From the NCBI GenBank assembly GCA_030323885.1, contig CM059187.1, positions 137,736,415 through 137,800,414 on the forward strand: DNA of 64,000 nt. Direction: 5' to 3'. Every line of letters begins with the position of its first letter. Position 1 is the first letter of the stretch. The stretch is from Branchipolynoe longqiensis. Lineage: Eukaryota; Annelida; Polychaeta; Phyllodocida; Polynoidae. The notes below the pieces were generated by a model. It saw nothing but the letters and a program-made list of their open reading frames with translations, was not told the origin of the DNA and searched no databases. Position numbers and translations under genes: made by a program. Below are positions 1 to 12,349 of this stretch, piece by piece.

Positions 1-1113
1 CAAACCAATGACTTAAAAATGGAGTCAAAACAATGACTTAAAAATTTATACTTGTCGCTTCTTAGCCAGGGGCCCGTATGCATGGAGCGGTGTTAGCGAG
101 CCAAACCACGGTTAGGGCGGGATTTCTGGTTTAGCGCAGAAAAGTCGCTATGCATGGAGCAGTGTTAGGCCTAACACCGCAAGTTTAAAGTTGGATATTC
201 TAACCCCAGCCCATAGCAGGTTTACCGCGGTGTTAGTGTTAGGTTAGTGTCAGGATGGAGCCCAAATCTATTCAATGCTATCATATTTAACAGAATTAAA
301 TACGCAATAAGTGAAATTTCATCAGATTAACCCTAAAAATGAAGCACTATTAACACTGCCGCCGCATTGGTGGTGATATTAAGATTGTCGAATCAACGAA
401 TGTAAAGTAAACAAATTGCCGCCGCCGCATCGACGTCGCTATCCATACTGTCATCGCCGCCGCATCGGCGGCAATATATTAAGCCCAAATCTATTCAATG
501 CTATCATATTTAACAGAATTAAATACGCAATAAGTGAAATTTCATCAGATTAACCCTAAAAACGAAGCGATATTAATGCTGCCGCCACATTGGCGGTGAT
601 ATTGATAGTGTCGAATCGACGAATGCAAGCAACCCCCGCCGCCACCGACTCAGTAACAAGCGCGCTGGTTCCCGGTGGGTAGAGAAGGCAATATATTAGG
701 CCCAACCAAGTGCTCGCTGGCAACACGCTCAGAGAAATTTCCATAATGAATAAATTAATTCACATATAGCTAACACTCACAGTTTAAGCGCCAATGCATA
801 TGGCGTGACATAGTTCTCGGCGGCGCCGATAACCGGTGGTAGCTACCCTGTGTTAGAAGGTTAACACCACACGCCACTAACACTGCTCCATGCATATCGG
901 CCCAGGCGCTTGCCATTATTAGGATAGGGAAGGACTGGTTAGCTCAGTCTCAGGATAATATGACTGAGTTGGATATCAGGTCATTGTGCTGACGGCCTGG
1001 TCTCCCAATGGGGCAGCACTATAAATCCTCCATGAGTGCGCACTGTCACAAGTCGGAACCCATCCTGATATGACCTCAGGTGTTGCTGGGACATAAAACA
1101 ACAAACAAACAAA
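1..1113 (+). repeat. SINE-A copy split by an 834-bp MITE
   Basis: SINE-A has a tRNA-derived head, a conserved ~300-bp body and a 3' tail of ACGTAAAACAACAAACAAAC or TAAAACTCCAACAACCAACC. Here the body runs 1-69, is interrupted at CTTAGCCAG/GCGCTTGCC, and resumes at 904-1113 with the AAAACAACAAACAAAC tail. The head is lost or lies before the window. Confidence 0.8.
70..903. mobile_element. Inverted-repeat MITE T1 (834 bp)
   Basis: The ends GGGCCCGTATGCATGGAGCG and, on the other strand, GGGCCGATATGCATGGAGCA are inverted. Short words GTGTTAG and CTAACAC recur throughout both subterminal parts. The core contains a 223-bp tandem duplication (261 and 484 onward). That core is related to the MITE at 5216-5789 although the termini differ. 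There is no coding frame. Confidence 0.8.
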
Positions 1114-1234
1114 GGTAGCCATTTAAATTAAGGCTACTTCAAGCAAGATAGATTTTAGCAATCATCCTGGTATATTTATCTCAGAAAATTATAGAAACTC
1201 AAAACCATCGGACCATGCAACTTTAACTTAAATG
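1110..1234 (-). mobile_element. M1 MITE fragment
   Basis: These bases match the first third of M1 in reverse, ending CCATCGGACCATGCAACTTTAA. The left part is lost where the SINE tail begins. Confidence 0.65.
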
Positions 1235-1235
1235 T

Positions 1236-1604
1236 GAGAGAACCGAGCTGTATCGACAATGAAACTTTGAAAGCGAAGAGGTGGGTCGACCTAGTTGGGT
1301 CCTATTGTGGTTCTTGACATTGAAAGCATCACGTGAAGTAGTCTTTGTTCACTGGCCTACTTTCAGCAACCAAAGGGAAATTGACATGGAAAGTGCTTTA
1401 ATTAACAATCCACAGAATCTGTCATAAATGGCAGGTAATGTGCACCCACAGTGATCCACACAACCCCCCACCACCCCCTCCCCCCTCCCGCACCCCCACT
1501 GCAGCGCTCGTGTACTTTGTGGCAATCAAGAGTTTCAAACATCGCCATTGAGTTGAATTAAATGTCGAGTGACTTGTCAATTTGACACGTGAGGAACAAA
1601 GGGC
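1236..1604. other. No recognised feature
   Basis: I see no coding signal or repeat family here apart from a C-rich run at 1465-1500. Confidence 0.5.
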
Positions 1605-1950
1605 ATCTGCTGAGGTCACCGATCGGACGCGATGACCTCAGCAGGCCAGGTCGAGAGTTCGATTCCCAGTCGAGTCAAACCAATGACATACAAAATTGAT
1701 ACTTGTCACTTCCCACTAGCCAGGAGATCGGCATTATTAAGATAGGGCAAGGACTGATTAGCTCAGTGTCAGGATAATGTGACTGAGTGGGATATCGGGA
1801 CTTGGTGCTGGTGGCCTGATTTCCCAGCGGGGCAGCACTATAATTATAAAGTCACCATGAATGCACACTGTCACAAATCGGTACCCATCCTGAAATGACC
1901 TTATATGTTGCCAGGACGTAAAACTCCAATAACCAACCAACCAACCAACC
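1605..1950 (+). repeat. SINE-A copy, head type 2
   Basis: The degraded tRNA-like head ends in a B box GAGTTCGATTCCC, followed by GTCGAGTCAAACCAATGAC, the full body and a tail of (CCAA)n to 1950. Confidence 0.8.
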
Positions 1951-2299
1951 TGTTGGGGAGAGTTCACCAATAATAGGTTAGACTGCCATGAATAATGCCC
2001 GGGTCTTGTCACTGTACACCGCAGGGGGGCGCCACATGTCTGACTCACGGCCTGAGGAGCAGCTCGGAATGTGGGCATGGGGTGTGTGTGCGTGAGTGAG
2101 TGTGTCGTGTCGGTGTGTGTGTGTGGGTGGTGGGGGTGGGGGTCATGCGTGGGCGACGGGTTGTGCTTCCGGTGGCAGTGCGCGCGCATAGCGCTGTGTG
2201 CGCATGCGCGATGCGCTCAGCGAGGCAGGCTGTGCTGAGAGAGAGAGTTGCTCATGTCTGGCTTTGCTCCTTCTGTCCTGTCTGGAACTGGAGATAAAT

Positions 2300-3660
2300 A
2301 ACAGCGAGACGCCAGATAAAGCCCCGCCACGTGCCTTGAAGAGTTATATCCCGTCGGGGCGTGTGAATCTGAGAGTTTTTGTCGGTGTCGTAGTTTGAAA
2401 GGGTATCCGGTTTAAAATGGGGGTTTTAGCAATGCGCATGCGTCAAAGTCGAATGGCAAGCCTGAAATAGACGAGATCAGGGTTCCGAGTGTGCATACGC
2501 TGAAAACGGCGTTGGCAGCAAAGCAAAGGCGTACAGCCATTGAGTTTGCCAACATGCGTAGGGCAAAACTTCCATTTTATTCAAAATTAATAGAAATACA
2601 TAATGTCTATGTCATAATAACAGGGTCAGCTAGATAGGATAAGTGCTAACTATTACATAGGGAACTGAAGATCGGTAGTGTCCTTGTTTATATTCCCATA
2701 ATGGATTATAGAGCACATAATGAATATGTTTAAGACACAACTCTCCATAATTAAGCATTTTGAGCTAAGAAACATACAATTTCAGTCTGATGTTTATATC
2801 ACCATTGATTAGCCATGAGTAATTCTTGTTCTAAATATTAAAATGTCAAATGTGTCAACAAAAACTTGTTTCAAAGAAATATATAACCAATATCTGATTA
2901 ACCCTACTCATTTTCTATTTCTACATATGTTATTAACCATAGGATATAAATAAAAACATGAATAAAATAAGTAAAACTGACTCTGGCTATGGCTCTAACA
3001 CTAGTCTGAGTGCCCAGATTTGTCTAAATCTAAATGCAGATGGCATAAGATGTGCTGATTATATTGATGTAAATGCAATGCTGGATAACAGATTAATATC
3101 CTAATTTATTATATATATTTTTTTAGTTAGTGTTATATGTTTCAAACAACAGCTGAGATGAGCTGAAACTAGCACATCTCATAACTGCACCCAGTGTATT
3201 AGCATGTGCCATGTGCTTCTCACGGGTTTGTTTTGCTTTGACACATCCCACAATGCACCGCGCGGCTGGAACGGTGATGTAGTCTATCTTGTCTACATTC
3301 CTGGCTTGCTTCTGTCTGTGGAGGAGCTGAAGCAAGGATTCTTTCAGGAATCACTGAACTGAATATTTTATGTTTTATAGTATATATATTATCTTCTGCA
3401 CTAACAAGTTAACAAGCAATTAACAAGTTATTAAACATGGGTACAATCTCAATCAGGCAGAAATGCATGCGCACGTGGATAGCGAAAAGCCCCGTTTTAA
3501 ACCGGGAACCCTTTTAAACTGCAACATCGGGACCAGTGTGGGAAGCTATGGCGAGCGGCTGGCTGGAGGTGAAGCCGACATTGGTCAGACCGTCACAACA
3601 AGCAGCACCCGGCCCTCTGTTAAAATTCGGGCCAGACGGTGTTGAATAGTATCAAATTAG
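2300..3660. other. Unassigned AT-rich sequence
   Basis: Apart from the 115-bp repeat I see no gene. The part 2420-2600 (GCATGCGTCAAAGTCGAATG, TTTTATTCAAAATTAATAGA) shares words with the inverted-repeat element at 62730-63211. Open frames near 3123-3335 and 3463-3645 are short and unsupported. Confidence 0.4.
2605..2719. repeat. 115-bp segment identical to 44936-45050
   Basis: The segment from GTCTATGTCATAATAACAGG to TTATAGAGCACATA recurs at 44936-45050 in the same orientation with no difference seen. It has no inverted ends or tail. Confidence 0.85.
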
Positions 3661-3799
3661 TTGGTTGTTTTGTGTCCTGGCAACATCTAAGGTCATATCA
3701 GTATAATTACCGACTTGTGACAGCGCGCACTCATGGCGACTTTATAGTGCTACCCCACTGGGAGACTACGCCATCAGCACCACGATCCGATAGCCCACA
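3661..3799 (-). repeat. SINE-A 3' fragment
   Basis: TTGGTTGTTTTGTGTCCTGG to GATAGCCCAC matches the reverse of the SINE-A tail and half of the body. Confidence 0.75.
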
Positions 3800-3918
3800 C
3801 ATTCACATTATAATATAATAAATATGTATATATATTCCACACGGCGACTACACAATAAACCCATAAAACATTGTCCGTATGAAAAATATGGATTTCCCCA
3901 ATCAGTCGTGGTATCTAT

Positions 3919-4327
3919 TAAATAAAGGATTCACCATGTACTCGCAGTATACGGGTGAATACCAGCCTTAAATAAAAAGCTGTTGAAAAAGCGGGGAAAT
4001 GAAATGAGAGCCTAATTTCAAAATCTAAGAAGCAACAATTATTCTTTTTATATGTCTTCATATTTTCCCGTGACCTTTGAGTTGAAAAATATAATAAAAC
4101 ATTTAATTTAATAGAATTTAAAGGTGAAATCGACGGCGTTCTATGGCTGCCATCTTGTCATTTTGCATTCTCTCCCATTTCACCAACTCTGTGCCAATAT
4201 ATGTAGCCATTTGATCCTGGAACTACAGTTTCTAGTTCCTGTTCCATACTAAAGCTATTTTCACCCATATTTACACTACATTGTCATTCACCCGTGTACT
4301 ACAAGTACAGGGTGAATCTTTTATCTA
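3919..4327. mobile_element. Mutator-like MITE with 9-bp target duplication
   Basis: The inverted ends are TAAATAAAGGATTCACC and TAGATAAAAGATTCACC (other strand), with similarity continuing for about 38 bases. The 9-bp direct repeat GGTATCTAT flanks it at 3910-3918 and 4328-4336. A 9-bp duplication is typical of Mutator-like elements. The 409-bp interior has no frame. Confidence 0.75.
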
Positions 4328-4459
4328 GGTATCTATATATTATAGTAAATTTACTCCATTGCACCTGGTGCCCACACATTCACATAGAACTTAGAAGTAT
4401 GTGTCCAACATCGTCAACTAATTGACTAGAAAGCAATGCGCCAAAAGACAGTGGAATGA

Positions 4460-4695
4460 GGGGAGTATCTGTGTATGAGGTGTGAGGTGTATGAGGTGTA
4501 AGGTTATGAGGTGTGACGTTTATGAGGTGTGAGGTTAAAGTGGACAGGAGGGGAGTATCTGTGGGTGATGTGTATGAGGTGTGAGGTGTATGAGGTGTGG
4601 TGTATGATGTGTGAGGTGTGAGGTGTATTAGGTGTGATGTGTATGAGGTGTAAGGTTATGAGGTGTGATGTGTATGAGGTGTATGAGGTGTGAGG
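4460..4695. repeat. GTGTATGAGGTGTGAGGT minisatellite
   Basis: Imperfect short units of TGAGGTGTGAGGTGTA fill this segment and abut the M1 MITE. Confidence 0.8.
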
Positions 4696-5048
4696 TTAAA
4701 GTTGCATAGTCAAATCGTTTTGAGTTTCAGTCATTTTATGAGACAAATATATTAGATTGATTGTTATAATCTCCCATTCTTTAGTTTGAAGTGACATCAA
4801 TTTTAAATGGCTAACTTTTTAAATAGTTTAACTACAAACATGCAATATTAATGTTGCCATGCATGCCAAAGCTCTGACACCATAGGCTTCTGCAGAAACA
4901 TTCTATTAAATTGACTTACACTTCCATTCCGTGTGGTGACAAATGTTAAATAAGTGCACCAGTATCTAAGTTTGATATGTAGAATCAAATATAGATAATT
5001 CCTTTGGTTTTGAAAATTTGATGTTTTCAACGGACTATGCAGCTTTAA
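4696..5048 (+). mobile_element. piggyBac-like MITE M1 copy
   Basis: It begins TTAAAGTTGCATAGTCAAAT and ends ACGGACTATGCAGCTTTAA. An extra inverted terminus (CTGAAAACTGCATAGTCCGA, 5051-5070) follows immediately, perhaps the stub of a second copy. Confidence 0.8.
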
Positions 5049-5215
5049 AGCTGAAAACTGCATAGTCCGATGAAAATGTATTTACTTTAAATTAAAGTAA
5101 ATACCCATAACTGTCCACTGTCGAACCAAACAGTAATACTGGCTTAGTTCTCATATATCTCACTCTAACCAGTATATATACACATATGTACATTCTGTGT
5201 ATAGTCGACTCTTAA

Positions 5216-5789
5216 GCCCCGTTTACACGGGCGATTTAAAACGCTTCATATAAAACCAGTTGTCTAGATCGATTTACATTTGGCGTGTAAACGCGACGCT
5301 ATGGCGTTTTAGGGCTGAATCGATTCATATAAATCGGTAGATGTAAACCACCTTGCGAGGTAGTATAGATGAAGCGATACAGCCAGTTCCCAGGCGGCGA
5401 TAGTGTAAAGTAGCGGTGCTCGCCGGCTACAGGCTCAGCTGTAACTATCGCTGGTGCCCGGCAGTGTTAGGGACCGATTAGGCCGAAATCTATTGAATGC
5501 GATCATATTTAACAGAATTACATACTCAAATAATGAAATTTAATTAAAGTAACCCTAAATTCCAAGCGATATTAAGGTAGCCGCTACATTGGCGTCGTTA
5601 TTCATATTGTGAATCGACCAATGTAAACTAAACAAATAGCAGTACTCGCCGGCTACAGGCTCACCACTAAGGCTGCTGGTTCCCGGCGCCAACACACTTT
5701 CAAACTCGGTCCGTGTAAACGCGCCACTACATCGCTTCATATAAATCGGTTTGTCTAGATCGTTTTACAATTCCCCGTGTAAACACGGC
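5216..5789. mobile_element. Inverted-repeat MITE T2
   Basis: The ends GCCCCGTTTACACGG and, inverted, GCCGTGTTTACACGG are flanked by TTAA (5212) and TTTA (5790). The word TCATATAAATCGGTTTGTCT recurs near both ends. The core 5480-5695 is related to the T1 core at 261-480. Confidence 0.75.
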
Positions 5790-6144
5790 TTTAGAGTCTT
5801 AATTGGTTACCAATATTTCCTTCTCTATCCAGAGCTGTCTGTTGACCTTGCTACATGCAAACAGAGTGCTGATCTGACGTGGTCATGTACTACACGGGCG
5901 GCATATAATTAAAATTAAGTTTTTTTAATTTTCAAAGTGCATGCCTTTGTTGCTAGCATGTTTGGTACACAACCACTTTGTTTAGATGAGGCCCCTGGCG
6001 GCTGGTGCGGTACGGTACACACATACGCCACCTGACGGCGGACTTTGACTTGGGCGATAGCCTGTACAAACATGAGGCAGGTCGGTACAATAAGATTATC
6101 TGTACTGTTCAAACCGCATTGCACCTTCTGTGTGTGATCTGATA

Positions 6145-6571
6145 GACCAGACGGGATGACCAAATGAGTTGAGCGTCCGTCGTCCATTATGGTAGATCGG
6201 GGGATTCAAACCAATGGGTTCGAACCCTGGTCGAGTCAAACCAGTGACTTACAAATTGATACTTCTTGCTTTCTAGCCATGTGCTCAGTATTAATGGGAT
6301 AGGGCAAGGACTGGTTGGCTCAGTGTCAGGATAATGTGACTGAGTGGAATATCAGGTTATGGTGCTTGTGGCCTGGTGGCCCAGCACTATAAAGTCACAA
6401 TGAGTGTGCACTGTCAGCATGAGTGTGCGCTGTCACAAGTCGGTACCCATCCTTAGGTGTTGCCAGGATGTAAAACTCCAACAACCAATCAACCAACCAA
6501 CAAATCGGTACCCGTCCTGATATGACCTTAGATGTTCCCAGGATGTAAAACTCCAACAACCAACCAACCAA
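6145..6571 (+). repeat. SINE-A copy, head type 1, with duplicated tail
   Basis: The head is ACCAGACGGGATGACC with a double B box near 6215-6235. The body follows, and the tail block GTACCC...CAACAACCAACC occurs twice (6440-6500 and 6505-6571). Confidence 0.85.
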
Positions 6572-6888
6572 TCTTTGTGTGGTTCTCCACAGACTGTAAA
6601 TACACAACAATGCCCCCCCCCCCTTCCCCTCCCCCCCTCTCTCCCACAGATCCCACCACACCACCACTAACAGTAACACACTACACAAGCCTGACGTACT
6701 AAGCAATACACATATTCCGAGTTACTGTTCGCGGGTTCCAGCTGTGAGGGGTGGGGGTGGGGGCAAAGCTGAAAACCTGTGCAAAACCTGTGGTTAATCT
6801 GTGGTAATCTATCAGTAACAGCCGCTCACCAGCTAATTGCTTACACCATCTGTTACGAAGCTTGATCCCCAGGAATGTTTAAGCCATG

Positions 6889-8664
6889 TGATGCCGCAGT
6901 CACACTCCGACGTGTCTCACCAACGTTTGACAACGCGTGCCAACGTGTTGGGTTTTTGGGCGAAATGGCAGGACACGTCGGGACGCGTTACCGGCGCGTT
7001 ACAAATGCGTTATCGGCGCGTCGGTACAGGTTGAATCTGTACCAACACGTCGGCACGCGTCGGGCAGCGTAGAAAGTTTTGTGCTTGCACAAAACTTTCC
7101 ACGCTGGCCGACGCGCGCTGACAGGTTGCGTAGCGTTACGGGCGCGTTTGCAGGACGTCAACATGCATTACCAGTGCGTAGCCGGCCCGCTCGTAGCACG
7201 TTGCGAAACGTTCATCAACGTCGTGGAATTTTCCCCCAACTGCGACCAGCCCGTCAACGCGTCGGGAACGTTCCATCAACGGGTTTGGGACGTGTTATTG
7301 GCGTTGCTCCAGCGGTTCTCGACGGGTTGAACGTGCAGCTGGCGCATGTATACGTGTTGCTGGCGCGTGTGGACATGTTGCTGGCGCGTGTGGATGTGTT
7401 GCTGGCGCGTCTGGATGTGTTGCTGCCGTGTCTGGACGTTTGCTGGCGCGTGTGAACGTGTTGCTGGCGTGTCAGCGGCGGTCCGCTGGCGTTCTGCAGA
7501 CGTGTCGTCAGCGTGTTGGGTTTGAGTATATAATGCTATAGATGTCCTTCTTTGTGTGTCTTTGTATGTGTGTGTGTATGTTTGTGTGTGTCTGTTTGTT
7601 TTTGTCTGTATGTGTGTGTCTGTGTATGTCTTTGTATGTGTATGTGTGTATGTTTATGTGTCTCTGTGTGTGGGTGTCTATTTGTGTTTTGCTGTTTGGG
7701 TCTGTGTGTGTATGTATGTGTGTGTCTGTGTGTGTGTCTGTGTTTTTCTCTCTCTGTGTTTCAATCTGTCTGTCAGTCAGGGCGTCCCTCCATCTGTCTG
7801 TCCTTCTGTCCGTCCGTGCCCCACACACATACACACATACATACCCACACATAGACACACACACCACAGACACACACCACAAAAACACCCACACAAAGCA
7901 CCTATACATAGATACCAACACACACACCGACACACACACAGCGACACACACACACAAACACACACACCAGTCACACACACCTCAGAAACATAGACACAAA
8001 ACACATACACATAAACACATACAAACACACACACAGACACAAACAGACACACGCAGACAGAGAAACACAGACACACACAGACAAACACAGACACACACAA
8101 ACACACACACAAACAGACAAACACAGACACACACAAACACACACACAAACACCGACACACACAGACACACACAAAGAGACAAACACAGACACACACACAC
8201 ACAGACAGACAGACACGCAACTTACTGTGTTGCAGTCTCAAAACTACTAGGCTATATTTTCCCGGGAAGATATAAAAACAGACAAATTTACATGTCTGAC
8301 ATAAAGTAGGGAGTGGAAGTTTACTTTATGGGGAAGTTTAAAAGACTTGTGAAGGGAAAAAGTTTACTCTTCACTAATTTACAGGGGGCTTGGGTGGTGC
8401 TTAGTATGTTAGATAACCTTTTGTATATTGTACTTATAATTTCTTGAGAATTTCTTGGGTTTTTTGTTTTCCACCCCCCCCCCCCCACCGGCGCAACACT
8501 TTGGCGGCGCGCCAATAACACGCCAATAACACGTTGCCAACACGGTGCACTGCGTCGAGTTTTCTCAAAACACGACGAAAAGTTTGACGTTTCTCGAGGC
8601 GTTGAATATATTTAGCGCATTGGCTGCACGCCGGGAGAAACGTCGTAGTGTGACTGCACCATCA
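6889..8664. mobile_element. Inverted-repeat element T6 (1.8 kb) with microsatellite core
   Basis: GATGCCGCAGTCACACTCCG at the left is inverted as GATGGTGCAGTCACACTACG at the right. The left arm is built from CGTGTTGGCGCG-like words, including about six 21-bp units of GTGTTGCTGGCGCGTGTGGAT at 7343-7470. The right arm (8510-8660) has the same words inverted. The middle is the TG/CA tract. No transposase is present. The target duplication is unresolved. Confidence 0.65.
7541..8217. repeat. TG-rich tract followed by CA-rich tract
   Basis: From 7541 to about 7790 the strand is (TGTG/TGTC)-rich; from 7815 to 8217 it is (CACA/GACA)-rich. The two halves are nearly complementary. Long open frames here translate to Cys/Val and Thr/His repeats and are not genes. 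Confidence 0.9.
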
Positions 8665-8679
8665 CTATGCACTGGCGTG

Positions 8680-8765
8680 TTGGTTGGTTGTTGGAGTTTT
8701 ACGTCCTGACAACATCTTAGGTCAATTCAGAATGGGTACTGACTTGTGACTGTATAGTGCTGATA
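8680..8765 (-). repeat. SINE-A 3' fragment
   Basis: TTGGTTGGTTGTTGGAGTTT and the first part of the reversed body are present; it ends at an AT-rich run. Confidence 0.75.
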
Positions 8766-9397
8766 TATAATGTAAAAATGATATATTTGTTATAAAATCA
8801 TTATATATGTTATATATTTAATGGCATATATTCTAGATATGATGTACATTATATATGTTATATATTTGATGTAATAAATTTGTGATATGTTGTACATGAT
8901 ATATGGTGTATATGGCATATATGGTGTCATTTCTATGTGGCTTAAAAAGCCACCGCTCTGGATACCCACCACGTGATGTGGCGTTATCCCGTTTTACATG
9001 TTCTACAAGTGAGTGTTGGACACCGTGGGTGTCACGTGATCAGTGTGATCCACGTGACTCTATCAACAACACGTCGGAGGCCTCAAACATTCCCGTGAAG
9101 CACCTCGCGGGGATTGGGTGTCTAGGGGTGTGTGTGTGTGAGTGGTGTCAACGCGCGCATGTGGTATATAACACTGTGGTCAGGTTGGATTTGGCAGCTT
9201 CCGTAAACAATAGCATGTAGGGCCTGCATGCCTGGCACCAGTGGTGAGAAAAGATTGTCTAGACCACATGCTAATGGTTGTTTAGCTCTAACTGGTGTGT
9301 GTGTGTGTTTGTGTGGTGTGTGTGTGGGGAGAGGTGAGAGGTGAGATGGGAGCGAGAAATGCTATGTCAACTCGATGCTAGTAACAGTGGTATATGT

Positions 9398-9406
9398 ATA
9401 TAATAT

Positions 9407-9438
<32 letters not shown>

Positions 9439-9443
9439 TGTAT

Positions 9444-9476
<33 letters not shown>
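9398..9476. repeat. AT dinucleotide microsatellite
   Basis: About 80 bases of (TA)n with few interruptions. Confidence 0.9.
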
Positions 9477-9479
9477 GGG

Positions 9480-12020
9480 TTACTCTCCTGAAAACTGGTC
9501 AGCATGGGATGGGATTTTAAAACATCAATAAAAAAACTTCCTACTTATTTTTTTCCTTATACTTTTCATATTCATGTTCAGATTTGATGTAAGACATAAG
9601 GGAAATAAAATAAACTGTGTGCAACTTTGGTCCTTTCAGTTATGAAGTGTTTTTGTACCAAAAAAAACCATTTTACAGCCAGCCATTTATAACATGACAT
9701 ATGGGACGTGGTTGAATCCTTACTAACATCTTGTATTGCATTGATATATCAAACAAAACAGTTCCCAAATCAAAAAGGAATGATTTATTAACATGTATGC
9801 ATGCTTAAATTTAAAAAGAAATTATTTGATGTCTTCAGAAATAACATTACAAATTTCCATCACAGATGTAACCAGTGGTGTCTGGATGCCACACAAATAT
9901 TGTACACTAATTATTCAGTGAATAAAGCATGGCTGGGAATTACTTTTTTTATTATCAATATAAGCACTATATATTATGCCATGATTAATATCTATTACAC
10001 TATATATTATGCCATAATTAATCTAAGTATGAACTTATTTCATTCTGCTTAGATTTGTATTAAGCAGACTGTGTGGTGTCCTAAACATGTGTGAAGTATG
10101 AGCAACACATGTTATACTTCCATAAACCATAGCTTAATCATGGACTACACTTTTATTTTTTATGTCATCAATTTATAATTTACATAGATGTAAAGAGGAG
10201 ATTTCCAGCTTTCATTGGCAACTAAAAAATGTTAAAAATTCAAATATTAGATTTTAACTCTCCATGTGACACTTCTGGCCAGTTTTCAGGAGAGTGACCC
10301 ATATATAATAGTTGACCTACATAATGAATAAGAGGAAGACATGATAGTGGGTTAGAGTGTATTTTCTCTGGCTAGAGGAACAATACATCCGAGGCTCTAC
10401 CAGTCGATTACTGGTGGGTGGGTGAGAGGATACAGTATGGAATTCTGGGTTATTATACTCGTATAAGTCTTATACAGCATATATATGTTTGATGTATAAG
10501 CATTATGTGAGTAAAAAGTCGTGAAAGGGAATTATTATTATTAATTGTTTTATTCATTATCTACCAACCACTATTTTCGATGTATTCACTCATCCTACAT
10601 CCTGTTACTGGTGACGCCGCCACCATTGGCCCCGACCCTAACTACAGGTGCTCCCATTGTCATTGCCATTATATCACTGTTGCAGGCCCATATATACACA
10701 CATTTATGTATATATATATTATATAATAAATTATATTATATATATCATATAATATATTATATACTACATATATATATCCGTGTGTGTGTTTGTGGGACAC
10801 TCTGCATTACCAAAATGTCAGCATATAACTATTAAAACCATAAAGTATTTACCACCTGTACCATAATTTGTGTGCAACTGGTTCCATTGACCTATTGGGG
10901 TTTGTTGTTTTTTGTCATAAAAATTAAAACACACATCAGGTCTAGTCTAGTCTACACGAAATAGAGGAATGTCATTACGACGTTCTGTAGCGCCTGCTGC
11001 ATTTCCACAGAAGCTGGTGTTGCGCAGTGTTCAGCCGCCATCAGTTTTCAGCGACTGGTCACTCGTTCCCATGGCGACATGCCAGTCTCACATCGCATAA
11101 CCTTATGAATCTTAATATAATGTTTTTGGTAAAGATGTTTCTACATGTGTACACAGCGATTTGTTTCTACGTGGCTGTGTGGTTGTTAGAGATAGATCAC
11201 TTTCCGTATTTTCTGTATGAAGATTGCTAGCGGACCATATGACAATGCCCTTGAGTTTGACGGTAATGCGCAGTGCAAACCCTTAGTTTTATTCACAAAT
11301 TAATACTAACTGACAAAAAACCTAACCATTATAAATTGTAATACACTGTCCATTGTTTGCGTAAAGAAGTCTATCTCATATGTCGTACCAAGGCGATTTG
11401 CTTAATCAGGTGGTGTAGTTTTAGAGCATATTTCCACTTTTGCTGTATTTTCTTGTATAGAAGCATTGGCTCACGACCAAGTAGACAATGCCTTGAGTTC
11501 TGAGGTCATATCAGGGACGGTGGAAACTGGACAGGGTGTTGACACTAGGCGACACCGGTCACTATTGGTGCGCCAAACCAGTACATGTACCGACTGACTG
11601 CATTGTTTAATGTGACACTAAGCAGGCTTTCCATTGTTTCCATCTATACCGATAGCTAATCCTAGCCTTATCTTTGTAGCTTGGTGAACTAAAAAAAGTT
11701 TTGCTTCAAAACTCCATGGACTCAATCGTAGGAGATATCTGAAGCGTAAACATGCAAATGTAATTTTGATGTGCTTGTCAAAACTCTGATCCCATAGGAT
11801 TCAACAGTAATCTGTTCTATTAGAGTGACTCTAGATGCCGCTATATCATGTATAACAAAAATTCATCATCATCAGAGTGGCGGCCGGAACGCGCAGAGAG
11901 GATGCGCCAGCACATGCCAAATGTCAGAGGTCAGGGGTCAAATGGGAGCGAGTGGATAAGTGGCCACAGGTGAGGGCGGGAGATGAGGCTGAACCAACGA
12001 TGGCTCTATGTATAACTTAT
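9480..12020. other. AT-rich sequence without recognised genes
   Basis: I see no coding frame with support. The parts 11015-11300 and 11395-11520 share words such as GTTTTTGGTAAAGATGTTT and AGTTTTATTCA with the interior of 62730-63211 and look like decayed copies. TA-rich runs occur near 10700-10770. Confidence 0.4.
11690..11830 (+). mobile_element. Diverged M1 MITE fragment
   Basis: The order AGATATCTGAAGCGTAAACA, GTGCTTGTCAAAACTCTGAT and CAACAGTAATCTGTTCTATT parallels the M1 middle. Neither terminus is present. Confidence 0.45.
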
Positions 12021-12349
12021 TTGGTGTTGTTTTACGTCCCAGAAAGATCTGAGGCCATATCAGGAGGGATACCGACTTGTGACAGTGCACATTCATGGTG
12101 ACTTTATAGTGTTGTCTCATGGGTACTCAGGTCGCTGGCACCATGACCTGTAGCCCACTCGAGCCAAATTATCCTGACATTTCAGCTAACCAGTCCTTGC
12201 CCTCTCATATTTATGGTCTGAGCGCCTCGGCTAGGGAAGCGACAAGTGTCAAGGTTAAGTCATTGGTGTGACTCGGCCGTGGGAACCAAACTCCCAACTT
12301 CCGCACCCGAGGCCCGGCGCTCTATCGGATTAGGCCACCACGTCCGGGT
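12021..12349 (-). repeat. SINE-A copy, head type 2
   Basis: It reads in reverse from a shortened tail to a head ending at 12349, whose complement starts CCGGACGTGGTGGCCTAATC with GATAGAGCGCCGGGCCTCGG. This differs from the type 1 head. Confidence 0.82.

Noticed and set aside
7542..8309. Long Cys/Val/Thr/His frames on both strands
   Set aside because: They are translations of TG/CA microsatellite.
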